From Rhynochetos jubatus (Eukaryota > Chordata > Aves > Eurypygiformes > Rhynochetidae): a DNA stretch of 64,000 bases. Positions 54,159 through 64,000 of this stretch are shown here, piece by piece; within the stretch, counting starts at the first letter, position 1, and each line of letters starts with the position of its first letter. The notes below the pieces were generated by a model that was given only the letters and a program-made list of their open reading frames with translations, was not told the DNA's origin and made no database searches. The position numbers and the translations under genes were made by a program. The stretch spans positions 5,084,001 through 5,148,000 of the forward strand of contig CM050666.1 in NCBI GenBank assembly GCA_027574665.1, read 5' to 3'.

Positions 54159-56125
54159 GTAAGTGGAATGAGCCATGTATTTTAACCAGAGCGGCTATAC
54201 CAAGCCTCTTCCCAATGGATTTCAGGTTTTTGCCTTTACAAAACTTGTTGGGGGAGTGGGAGAGGAGAGTCCCTGTGGGACTGCTTGGGGCTGCCTTGTG
54301 TTAATATCAATCCATGCCTGTACCGCAAGGGCGAGCCCTTCGAGCTTCCATTACAAAGAACTGGAAGTTACCGTGTTCGGGTTGAGGTTTTCTTCCCCCT
54401 CGCTCACAAAGGTCGGATACGCATTGCAGACAGCACGGATTCATTGAAAGTCAAAGAATGTAGCTATCCAGACAGTATTTTTGATTTCTTAAGTGTTCAG
54501 AGCAATCTGTTAAAGGTCTCTTTCTTACTCCTTAATGTAATGGTGCATGGTGATGTTAGTCACCTTTTAGCATGTTTATATAGCTTCTTTTCCTTAATTG
54601 GTGTGACAAATTCATTTACAAAACCTCTGAGGTGGCTCGTTGACTTTTTACATGAAAGAAAGGTGGTCTTTCTGACCAAGCCCTAAAAACAATCCAAGTC
54701 CACAAAGCCTTGAGTATTATTAGTGTCAAAGCCTGATCAATACTTGTCATAAAACTGTCTTCTGTAATTCTGTGCTTTGGGTAAGTGGGTCACTAGATAA
54801 GATTGACAACAGCATCAGCAATGAAAGGTTTCAAGCTGGAAACCGGAGCAATTTCTTTCAAGAGAAATTACACTGATGTTATTTGTTATTGCTGCAGTTA
54901 ACGATCTGTCAGCGTTTCCAATTTAAAACCTTACTTTCCAGAAGACTAAAAATATGTATTTCAAGGCAGAACTTATAATGCAAAGAACCTTTTTCTTGCC
55001 AGCTCTCTGCTGCGAAGGTCGGTCATAATTCCTTATCGCTCTGGGAAGAGCAGGCAAGCACTGGTGGTGCGTTGTCTTCCCACTATCTCCAAACTGGAGA
55101 AACTGGTCAGGCCAGACTGTACTGGTGTGGTGATATTCCTAATGCTTCCCGAATTAACCGATATGTGGTCATTGATCAAACCCTGGGCTTACACCTGCAT
55201 CTAAGAAGGGCTGTGCCTGAGTCATGTCAAAAAATCCCAAACAGCTTTATTGTACCTTTAGAAGAAGCTTCAGAAATACCTTGAAACTTCCTATTTGGAG
55301 AACATGAAATTTCCACAAAATGCAGGTGAGAAAGGGGACGGCACAGTGTTTCTCTCCGTTAACTGCCCAACCCGCTTTGGAAGCGGAAAGCTACAATATG
55401 ATGCTACCTTCTGGAGTGTCGTGTCTGTGTTAGCTACGTGAGGTAGAACATAAGGGTGAGTTATCAGTGGGATGGCTGGTATTCACAAGTGCCAAAGCAT
55501 TGATGGAGATGTTCAGATTCAAGTGTCTCAAAGTCTTTGTTGGTAAATGTTTGAGTGTCTCTAACAAATTACAAGATGCGTGTTGTCAGCATCACAGTGA
55601 GAATTTTGAGATGTGCTTTGTTTGCAAGGGTTACTTCGTATTTGTTTTAAGGTTAGGGGTTTTTTTTCTACTTGTACTGTTTTGCCAGGCTCATCGTGAC
55701 ATGACAGTGTGCTAGCTCAGGAATTACGATGTTTATAAGGGCTGGTGTTCTGGGCAGAATGAAGGGAAGGAGCAGAGACAGGGAGGGTACAATAGCTGCA
55801 GATTGTGTCACGGCTTGCCTAATCTTGGTTGTCTGTTGCAGATCGTGAACAAAAAGATTTCCTGAGTGAAACATGGTCAACATGGAAACTTCTAATTTTC
55901 AATAAATTACTTATTTTCCTTTTTGCTTTTTTCTTGCTTTCAAAAGTCACAACAATTTACAGCTGGCGATAAGCCTACGTGCTAGAAATGCGCCAGGACT
56001 GAAAAGAAATAGGTTGTGCAAGAAAAGTCAGTAGTTGGAAAACTGCCCTTTTTCAGTTGACTGCAGATGATCACCTTGCTATTGCCAAAACATATTAGTG
56101 ATGTTAAGTACAGTGTGGTTTTTCC

Positions 56126-56146
56126 TTTTTTTTTAAAAAAAAAAAA
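56126..56146. repeat. T9A12 homopolymer palindrome
   Basis: Nine T residues are followed directly by twelve A residues, a self-complementary poly(dT)-poly(dA) tract of the nucleosome-disfavouring kind. Confidence 0.8.
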
Positions 56147-59100
56147 GCAGGTGCAAGCACAGTGACGCGGCGATTACGAAGTTCATGGTGTCACGTTGTA
56201 AGAAAGATTCTACTGCTTGTTCCGGAAATGAAAGGGTGCATCAGTTCATGCCTCAGACCTGGCTGAATGTAAGGTTAAGGGATGTCTGAAAGGCTTTGTC
56301 CCCAGTGTGTGATGCTCCCATGTGAAAGCCTGCCATACAAGGGGTGTACAGGGATGCCTGGCTTAGCCTTCCATGGAGACTTCTTGTATCTGATTAACAG
56401 AGGTGGACTTTGCAGAAAGTTTTTCTTTGGCCCACCTTCTCTAGTTTTCTTCTTTTCATTAGGCAAGAGGGAGCACCCTCTTGCCTTGTGGGTGTGGTGT
56501 GCTTGGTTTTTTGTTGGTGTTTTTTTTTTCTCTCATTGGAGTTAACCAGATATGAGTTGTGAGGTGTTTGGTTTTTTTCTTCTTTCTGGAGCCAACATAC
56601 AGGGAAGTAGCTGTTCTGCTGGGGGGGGTGAGGAGGTGACACTAGCTGTGAGTATTATACTAATGACTTTTCCTACAAGCTTCATAGCCTCTATTGATAA
56701 CTTATGTGTGCAAACTCTCGGCATGGTGGTAATCAGGCAGGACAGAATTCATGCTCGTTGCCCATCTGAGGTGCTGTCTTTGCTTCACTTCTCGTGATGA
56801 AAGCTGATGTACGCTTTCAGCTTTCACCACAGTCACTGCTAGCAACAAGCCAGTGAAACTCTGATTATGCACATTCTATGGATAATGCTGATTTCCAGTA
56901 AACAGAATGAGTTGCTCGTGTATTTTAACTGTCTTCTGTAGCCTTCAACTATGTTAGCAAGTGTAACGCTACACTACTTTACCTTTTTATAAATAGTAAC
57001 AGATTAATTTCGTGTTGCAAAAGCCAAACTCTGAGGCTGTTTGGATATGAACAGCCTAATGGCGTCTCTGTCTCTGTTATGTGACTTTCTTCTCACCCAT
57101 CCAAGGAGGCACTGACCCCCAGACATCTGCAATAAGATGATAATGTACCATTATACTTCTGCTTTTATGTACACATTATTAAATGTTAGTGAGCCTGAAT
57201 GCGTAGGGTTCGAGGGCATATTTGAAAGTAGTGAGTAAGCAGACTGGATAATTTGGCTGTGGAGTGTCGGAAAAGGGTATCGCTTTAGGTGACTGAACTA
57301 GTGGTCTGGAGCAGTTTGGTTATGTGAGAGTGGTGCTGAAAGGAGGAGTGGAATGAAAGATAAACAGAAGCTGCAAAGTGAGGTGATAGATAATGGTGTT
57401 GTCATAGACAGTACCAGAACAGAGCAAATGATATAAGAAGGAAAGTTCAATTTTAGACATGTTTTTATAAAATTTGGACACAAATTGCAATAGTTTTCTG
57501 CCTCCTTCAACAAATGTTACATTGGTTTAGGCTGTTAGACTGTACACTGGCTACTGTTGGTTTTATTAATGAAGCTCATCCCCTTTGTTAGCCTGAACCA
57601 TAAATATGATTCTTTTAACTTGGGTTTCATTTTTAAGACCCCTTACTGAAAGGTCGAAAAAGGTCAGTCACACCATTTTTGAGTAACTAAAATTCTTATT
57701 TGTACATGTCCATGGCCAAACCAGGGGAACATTACATCACATCACAGTAATTCTAACAAAAGGATAACACCGTTGCCAGCCAAGTATTTGTGATTGTTTC
57801 ACAGACATGGTGAAGCTGTTGTTGATGCAGAATTTCTGAATTTCATTTTTTATTCTTACCTGTGACTCTGCCACTGCAGTCCTGTGTGTGCTGGAAATCC
57901 TTGGCTATTTTAGAAGAGCAGCAGTCCTTCAGTGTGGAAGGAGTTGGGTTTACTACTGTTAACCATGACATTTAAGCACTTGTGTACTGAGACTTTCCAT
58001 GAAATGTTTTACTTCGTGACCTTGTGAGGCTGACAATCGTTACCTTGCTTGTATCTTTGGAGAAGGTGGCTTAGAAACGTGAATCAGTGTACCTAGCTGC
58101 ATGTGGAAAACACAAACCTGGTATTAGAGTGAAGAACTTTCCGTTCCTGAGCTCTTGGTTTTTCCTGCAGGTGTTCTTTGTCTTTCAGAGTGTGAAACAA
58201 AAATGGTGATATAAATGAGACTAGAGATGGGGCATATGCTTATTGAACTATATTTTTAAGATTGGGCTTTTGTATTTGGTTAAGAGTGATAGTTTTACTT
58301 TCCAATGAATATTAAGTGTTAGGTGCTAAACCTGACCTGAGCCTAACTACCTGAAAATGTTATGTTCTACAAAAATAAAGGCTTTATGATCACTAAATTA
58401 GCTTGACATATCTATGGAACAGCAGCTAACCGCTAAGGTCCACACAATCTCTGTGCTATTAAGTTCAAAACAGTCCAATCAATTTCAAAAGTTCAATTTC
58501 TGTTCCTAAAGGCTGCTTCCGTAATGAATTAAGGGAAGCATATCAAATGTAATAATGCATTGTTATTAAGGTTTTAGTAAACTTGCCAAATGTCAAGCTG
58601 CTGGTACAGTCATGGTGCATTACACCGCTGTGATTACAACTTGAGTTGTTATTACAGTGAATTGCATCGCTCACCTAGGTTGGGAATTGATCTGCAATAT
58701 CATGCCGGGGGCAGGAGAGAAGTGCGTTCCAAAGGTTAGCCTTTACAGTGAATATTCAAAACGTTAGGTTTTTAACAGGTTTAATGTCTGCTTCTCTTAA
58801 ATAGTGCATACAAATACTCTGTATGTTACGTAATGAAAGACATAGGCTGTTCCTTGTATTTGAAGAGCCTGGAGTAGTGTGGCAGTGAAAAATGACTTTT
58901 GCAAACTGATGACACTTTGTCAAACGGTTACTTTGGGGAGAATGGGAAGAAATATTTTGAGATTTGACTAGAATTGCATAAGAAATAAATGTTTGTTAGT
59001 GTTTATGGGTATGGTTGGTTTAGAACTTGCACTGGACAGTAAGGTTAACACTCTGTAATTCGAGGATGAGTTTCTGGGTCCTGCTCCTTTGTGTCACTCA

Positions 59101-59661
59101 GATAGCACAAAGGAACATTAATGCTGACCTTACCAGACACTTGAGGTTTCTCTAATGTGGTGTTCAGTGGAGTTATGTCAGGAATGAATGTATGTGTACC
59201 AGAAAGGTACGAAAATGTTTCTGGTGGTAAAGCTGAGCTCTTTGGCATACGTGGAACTTAAGAACCTCTCTATATATGTGATCACTTGTAGGAAGTGGTA
59301 GATATTTCATTAGGGTCAGGGAGTGAGCAATGTGGAAATTTCATATTCACATGAGGGGAAAAAAAAATTGCAACTAACGTAGACATGCAGGACTAGATTT
59401 ATAGATAGCTTAGGTTGTGCTTGTTTCTAGGAAGGATAATGTATTTATAGATCAGTTTTATCCCAAATGATGCCAAAAACCATTGCAGGCTGAATGTAGA
59501 GGTCGTGTCAGCCATCCCTGGTGAACGGTAGTCAACAGAGCAGAGCAATAGTACCTGAGAGTTTAGGGTGGAAAGTGATGAAGAATAATGTATCCAGTTG
59601 AAAAAGGAGAGGTGAACTTAAGTGAGCAGACAGCAGTTTAAGCCAGTTGAAGTTTAGCCAG

Positions 59662-59738
59662 GACACATTGCTAATTCCCCCCAAGCACTGTGTGACCGAG
59701 GAGGAATCGTCCTTCTCATACAGAAAACAAGTCTCAAG
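59662..59738 (+). CDS. Candidate internal exon of the third gene
   Basis: Open in one frame from a CAG at 59659-59661 to a GTAAGT donor at 59739, reading DTLLIPPKHCVTEEESSFSY then RKQVS plus AG. It would accept the phase-0 end of exon 1 and its phase-2 end fits the candidate exon at 60464, giving an Arg at the junction. The 3' splice site is weak. A better-looking CAG at 59721-59723 would reduce it to a 15-nt exon in the same frame. Confidence 0.35.
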
Positions 59739-60463
59739 GTAAGTTGATCTGAACGTAAGAACTCTGAAACCTGTTCTTAAATAGGAATATTTCCCCGTGT
59801 GGGTAAAGAGAGTGAAGGTGTTCAGCAGTGAGGGGGAAAAGTGTAATAATTAAAGCTTGAGTTTGGCTTGCGGAGGAAAAACCATTTGTGTAAAATCAGA
59901 TGGGTGTTTTGCTTTCCTTGAGACTGTAGAATGATGTGTCTTAAATTGCAAGCAGTGGAAGGCAGCACTTTCCATGGCTAGAGTAGCTTCTCATTATTCA
60001 TGAAATGGCTATAGAAAAAGTGTTGAATGCACAACAGCAACGGGGAGGACTGTAAGCAGGGAGAGAAGGACATAATGGAATGTCACCACATTCCTTGTGG
60101 TATGATGTGACCTTTCCGTTAAATTAACGTTATGCTGTTTGCACAGAAGGAGCGCTAAGATAGGGAGTATTTTTAGGGGACAATAGTCAAGATAATTAGA
60201 CAGCTATATAACTGTCACTCTTTACATTAAGAGCTCAAAAGCAGGATAAGGGGAATGGAGGTAGTAGCTATAATCTTACTTTGGATTCTCTTCATTTGGA
60301 ACAAGGAGTTACTTTGTGTTATTTGTGAAGACTAGGCTGGGACATTGTTTGGGGTATTGTAGTTGGGAACCTGTTTTTCTGGTGTATTATGAAGGAGGTT
60401 TTACTTAATTCGTCAATGGCTTCCTGCTAAAAGGTTTATGCATCCTCTCTGCTAATCTAACAG

Positions 60464-60554
60464 GTACACAAAACAGATTCCACCGTCCTTATTGGTGTGG
60501 AATTCTCAGATATTTCATATGCCTGTCTATCAACCTCAGTGGAGTAATCCTGGA
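60464..60554 (+). CDS. Candidate internal exon of the third gene
   Basis: A GCTAATCTAACAG acceptor and GTAAGT donor (60555) enclose 91 nt. After one base completing a codon it reads YTKQIPPSLLVWNSQIFHMP then VYQPQWSNPG, a protein-like composition rich in aromatic residues and Pro. It ends in phase 0. Family not recognised. Confidence 0.4.
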
Positions 60555-63500
60555 GTAAGTAAGGCACAGTTCAAGTGAAACACTGCTAGATTTTGATCTG
60601 CAAGCATTTAACTGCATACATAACTACACAGTTTCGTCTAAAGGTCAAAAGATACTTGAGAAAGCTGTTGTGATATATTTGAATTTGTAATTGCTCATTC
60701 ATATGCTGCATCTGTAAAGAATCTTCCCTTTTTAAGAATGACTGAGTTTTTAGTAAGTTTCCTTACTCATAAGAGTAACAGGCAAATTCCAGCTGTGTTA
60801 CATTGGGCTTCAGATAACAATCCATGTGTTCGTTTGAAGCAGAGACTGCGAAGCTCTTAGGGCTATTTGCAATACTTTTCTCTGGTACAATTAAAGGTAG
60901 GTTGCAGTAAATTACAGAGCCCTTTGAAACTCTGGGCAATCGTAGTCACTGTGAGTGCAATCTACTATGTCTTTGGCCTTGAGCGAGTGCCTGTGGCACT
61001 TCTGTGAGGGTGAAATCATGTCATTTCTAATCTGTTAGAGCAGTCCTTGCACTGTGGTGCTTCAGTCCAGAATGTATTTACTTCAGTAGTTTTGGCCTCG
61101 GTGCTTCGTTTCTCTCCTGCAGGTGCAACCAATGGTTCCCGGTGATGAGACAGTCTCATTTGTCTTCTGTGCTTAGGTTCCTAATCTATCCAGCATTTCT
61201 TGGTGGCATCATTTGGTCCCACTATGTGTAAGTGTTTCCCTCTTCGTGGTTCAGAAATTTTGTGTTATTGAACTCTGCTTCATCTCAGTGGATTCCTCCC
61301 TCCCCCTCAAAGTCATTCTTTAACTACTTGTACCCCTTGAACCTGTAAACTCCATTTATTCTTAAAATAAATGGCTCCCCAAACAGCAGGGCAAATAAAT
61401 AGCTCCCAGTTCAGACAGAGGAAGACTTACAGCTTTATTAGATAACAAATGATCCTCATAGCTATCTCATCACTATGACCTAAAACATTATCTTTTTTTC
61501 ACTGGAGAGTTAAAGGAAGAAAGTCAAACCTGTTGTCTCAGTTAGACTCACGCGTGTGGTCCATGCCTTGAATTCCCTCATGACTAGACTGATAATTTCT
61601 GTATTTGTGGTATTGTCTGACCCTGGCTGCCAGGCGCTACTCGTCATCCTGATCTGTGGTCTGCTGACTGGTTTGGATACGTCACAGAGGCTGTGACATA
61701 GTACTGCAGGTAGTATCCTCTTATGGAGCGTACATGCAAAACGTGACCCACAAAACGTCTCAGATGGGGGCCAAACAGCAATGTTCCCCTCCTGTCACAC
61801 ACCCTAGTGCCAGGCACATGCCAGAGGACAGGGGAGTAGGAAATAGTGAAGGTCTGGAAGTCTGATCATGGGTTGCTTAGGGCTACTCATGGGGTACTTA
61901 GGGCTAGTACTTTCTGCAGGTGTAGTGATATTGGCAGGTTCATTGGCTGGTGAAGAATGAGTGACTGCCATTGGTTCCCAGTGGTCAAGCGTGACAACCC
62001 TAAGCCACAACACAGTGGCAGTTTGCTACTGCCAAAGGATTTTTTTACCCAGAACAGACTGAAATGGATGGACTGTGATCCATCTGCAGTGTAATGGCAG
62101 CATAACAGTAGGACTGAATTGAAAAAGAGTTTGTATTCCCTTCCTAAATGTTTTCTAAAGCTGGTGTTTACTGCTCTATTTAGTGTTGATCAGTTAGGCC
62201 GGAGCTAGAAGTATTTGACCTTTCCTACGGTTCACTTATTACAGTGACAAAATAATTAAAAACCTATAACAATTGTGTTGTAATTAAAACCCAAGCATGT
62301 TCTAGTCCAATTCCATAGTTTTAAAAGCTTGAAACTGATCTCTCTCTAGATCCTCTCGACTAAAGGATCTGTTCAGTTGTACAAGGGAAGCCTTTTTCTC
62401 TAAGGAAGCTTCTCAAATGCACAGGACCAACACAGTGTTAGCTTAGAGCATATGGTTAAATTATTCTCATCTTTATGCTGTTTTACGTTGCTGATGCGTT
62501 GTCTTAGGGTTGTGTATTTACACAGTCAAGAAACGGAGACCCTTTGTACTGTAACAAACACGTTTAACTCTTCTGTTAACACTAGCAGCAGGTGATGGGT
62601 TATCTACAGATCCCTACCACGCACCGCTTCAATTTTTTTTTTTATTAGGCTACCCTGAAATGTTAGAAATTAATTCCTGGAGTCAGTGTCAGCTAAACTG
62701 ACAGTGGATCAAAGCTGTGAGACAAATTGCTCATTACAGTTCAGGGAGCTGAATCCTCTGTGCAGACAGCTGTACCGTCGCTGGAGGGTTCTCAGGCACT
62801 TCACCCGCAAGCTCTGCCGCGCCAAATGCTGCCATTGTTGGTGAAGCTCATAGGTGGATTTCTGTAAAATAAGCTCATTTTAAACTCCCATCAGAGGCGT
62901 TGCTATGTCTTGGAATTGTTATTTGTTTGGTTGGGTTTGTTTCTTGTCACCCTGTTTAGAGTTTGCGTCACTATGCAACAGTTTGAACTATAAACAATGA
63001 TGTTAATCCATGAAAAATGAGAAATTAAACCTTGGCAGGATACTAATGTTCACTATCCAGGTTCATCAGATGAAAGCTTTATTTTTTCTGGCTTTTTCTA
63101 AAAGCTCAGCAGCACAGAATCCATTCAACTTTGCTGTCTGACAGTCAGAAATCACTCTTGCTGACAGTGAGCTCACTTCATCTTTTTGTGAAAGCAGATA
63201 AAAACAGATGAAGAAAAAAAATCAAAACAAGCCTTTTCCAAATAGTCACTTTGCCATTTCCATTAGCCCATCAGAAATGTTTGAATCCTTCCCTTTTGAG
63301 AAAGCTGTTTTCGGTAAAATATTGTGTATGTAATTTATTTTCCCTTCAGGTATTTCAGCTGTTCTCCTAAATTAATGTTGGTTTGTTATCTGTGTGAGAT
63401 CTGAACTGGTGCGTGACAATAATTAGTAAGTCAGGGCAAGTTAGCTATGTAAGGTAGAGGCTGTGGAGTAAGGCTTTCCAGCACTTACTGGTTGTAACAG

Positions 63501-64000
63501 CAAACGACGCGAAAGGAAATCTTTGTGCTGTTTTGCTCTGAGGTCAGCTGCAAGACACTTGCTTGAAAACAGTGATTTAATGGCACGGTGACATACAGCC
63601 TTAAAACTAATGGAATACAAAATAGGAAATCAAAACAGAGATAATGCTTAAGGAGAATGGGCCACAGATGTAACGCAGTCTGTGTGCAGCTGGCACGGCT
63701 GTCACAAAATGCTTCTGAAAATAGCTGTCCTTTGGAAAGTCAAGTTTTGACAGTTTAGCTGTGGTTTATTCCTTTATTTATGTGTCAGATGTTAGCAGTT
63801 TGGACTGAATTTCTTTTACAAGAAGTGTAGAGCAGTTCCTAAATATGAATACTTTTTAAAAGTCACAGTTTAAATGGTATGGGGCTTTATTTGCAGATAA
63901 CCCAGTCAGATCCATGTCAGAATGCTAGCTGAATCTGATGATCCAGCCTACACTCAGCACAAACAGGGGCTGTGTGCATGCTTAAGTTTTAGTATAGATT
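60555..64000 (+). other. AT-rich presumed intron to window end
   Basis: No exon is called with confidence. Two possible acceptors occur, at 61122 (CTCCTGCAG) and 61176 (GTGCTTAG, followed 51 nt later by GTAAGT), but I cannot decide whether either is used. Confidence 0.4.

Larger units (their letters stand above)
51154..59661 (+). other. Presumed intron(s) of the third gene
   Basis: AT-rich DNA with only scattered short ORFs. Two of these (54285-54686 and 55072-55284) are open but not convincing as genes. It contains a CR1 fragment, T9A12 at 56126-56146 and a candidate 10-nt microexon at 54149-54158. Confidence 0.5.

Noticed and set aside
54285..54686. 134-codon ORF in third-gene intron
   Set aside because: The first half looks protein-like but there are no matching splice sites and the second half is hydrophobic AT-rich translation; not supportable.
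55072..55284. 70-codon ORF in third-gene intron
   Set aside because: Protein-like at a glance but lacks splice signals and a recognisable family.
61177..61227. Possible 51-nt exon between GTGCTTAG and GTAAGT
   Set aside because: The frame is open and the phase fits, but the translation is too short to judge and a competing acceptor at 61122 reads to a stop; left uncalled.
1..64000. Search for CRISPR arrays, operons, phage or bacterial systems, tRNA and rRNA genes
   Set aside because: The window is vertebrate nuclear DNA with spliced genes; no such structures were seen.

Overview
The window is vertebrate nuclear DNA, almost certainly from a bird. Three things point that way: a truncated CR1 retrotransposon 3' end with the avian-type terminal ATTCTGTG/ATTCTATA repeat (about 51515-51596), short GC-rich genes as on avian microchromosomes, and the gene order SRRM4 - HSPB8 - third gene, all on the + strand, which matches human 12q24.23 (SRRM4 - HSPB8 - CCDC60). 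The species cannot be named from sequence alone.

Layout. Positions 1-24.6 kb hold the 3' two thirds of SRRM4 (nSR100), the neural activator of microexon splicing. Nine coding exons (1519-19646) encode the last ~463 residues, including the RS-rich region and the C-terminal eMIC domain. They are followed by a ~5 kb 3' UTR ending at a poly(A) signal at 24596. The 5' exons lie off the left edge. From 24.6 to 27.1 kb is a short intergenic stretch with the HSPB8 promoter. HSPB8 (27.15-31.2 kb) is complete: TATA box, 5' UTR, three coding exons (200 aa small heat-shock protein) and poly(A) signal at 31156. From 31.2 to 50.2 kb I find no convincing gene; it holds AT-rich islands that look like conserved regulatory DNA, a 44-nt poly(A) tract preceded by AATAAA, and GC-rich filler. 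At 50.1-51.15 kb a CpG-rich promoter with a 20-bp minisatellite and a ciliary X-box-like site precedes the first coding exon of a third + strand gene. It is probably CCDC60 by synteny, though I could not confirm this from the protein. From 51.2 kb to the end the DNA is AT-rich, apparently intron of that gene, with a phase-compatible pair of candidate exons at 59662-59738 and 60464-60554.

Most notable observations. (1) The HSPB8 C-terminus carries an Ile-Pro-Val motif where human HSPB8 has Leu-Pro-Gln; IPV is the motif by which other sHSPs, and the partner BAG3, dock into the sHSP groove. (2) SRRM4 contains its own 27-nt microexon with a UGC at the 3' splice site, and a competing upstream 3' splice site that would add a stop codon, both suggesting autoregulation. 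(3) A third gene with an uncharacterised N-terminus and an RFX X-box-like promoter element. (4) Two sizeable perfect inverted repeats in noncoding DNA (4045/4088 and 45829/45909). All exon boundaries were drawn by eye from splice sites, reading phase and recalled similarity to the human proteins; no alignment was run.
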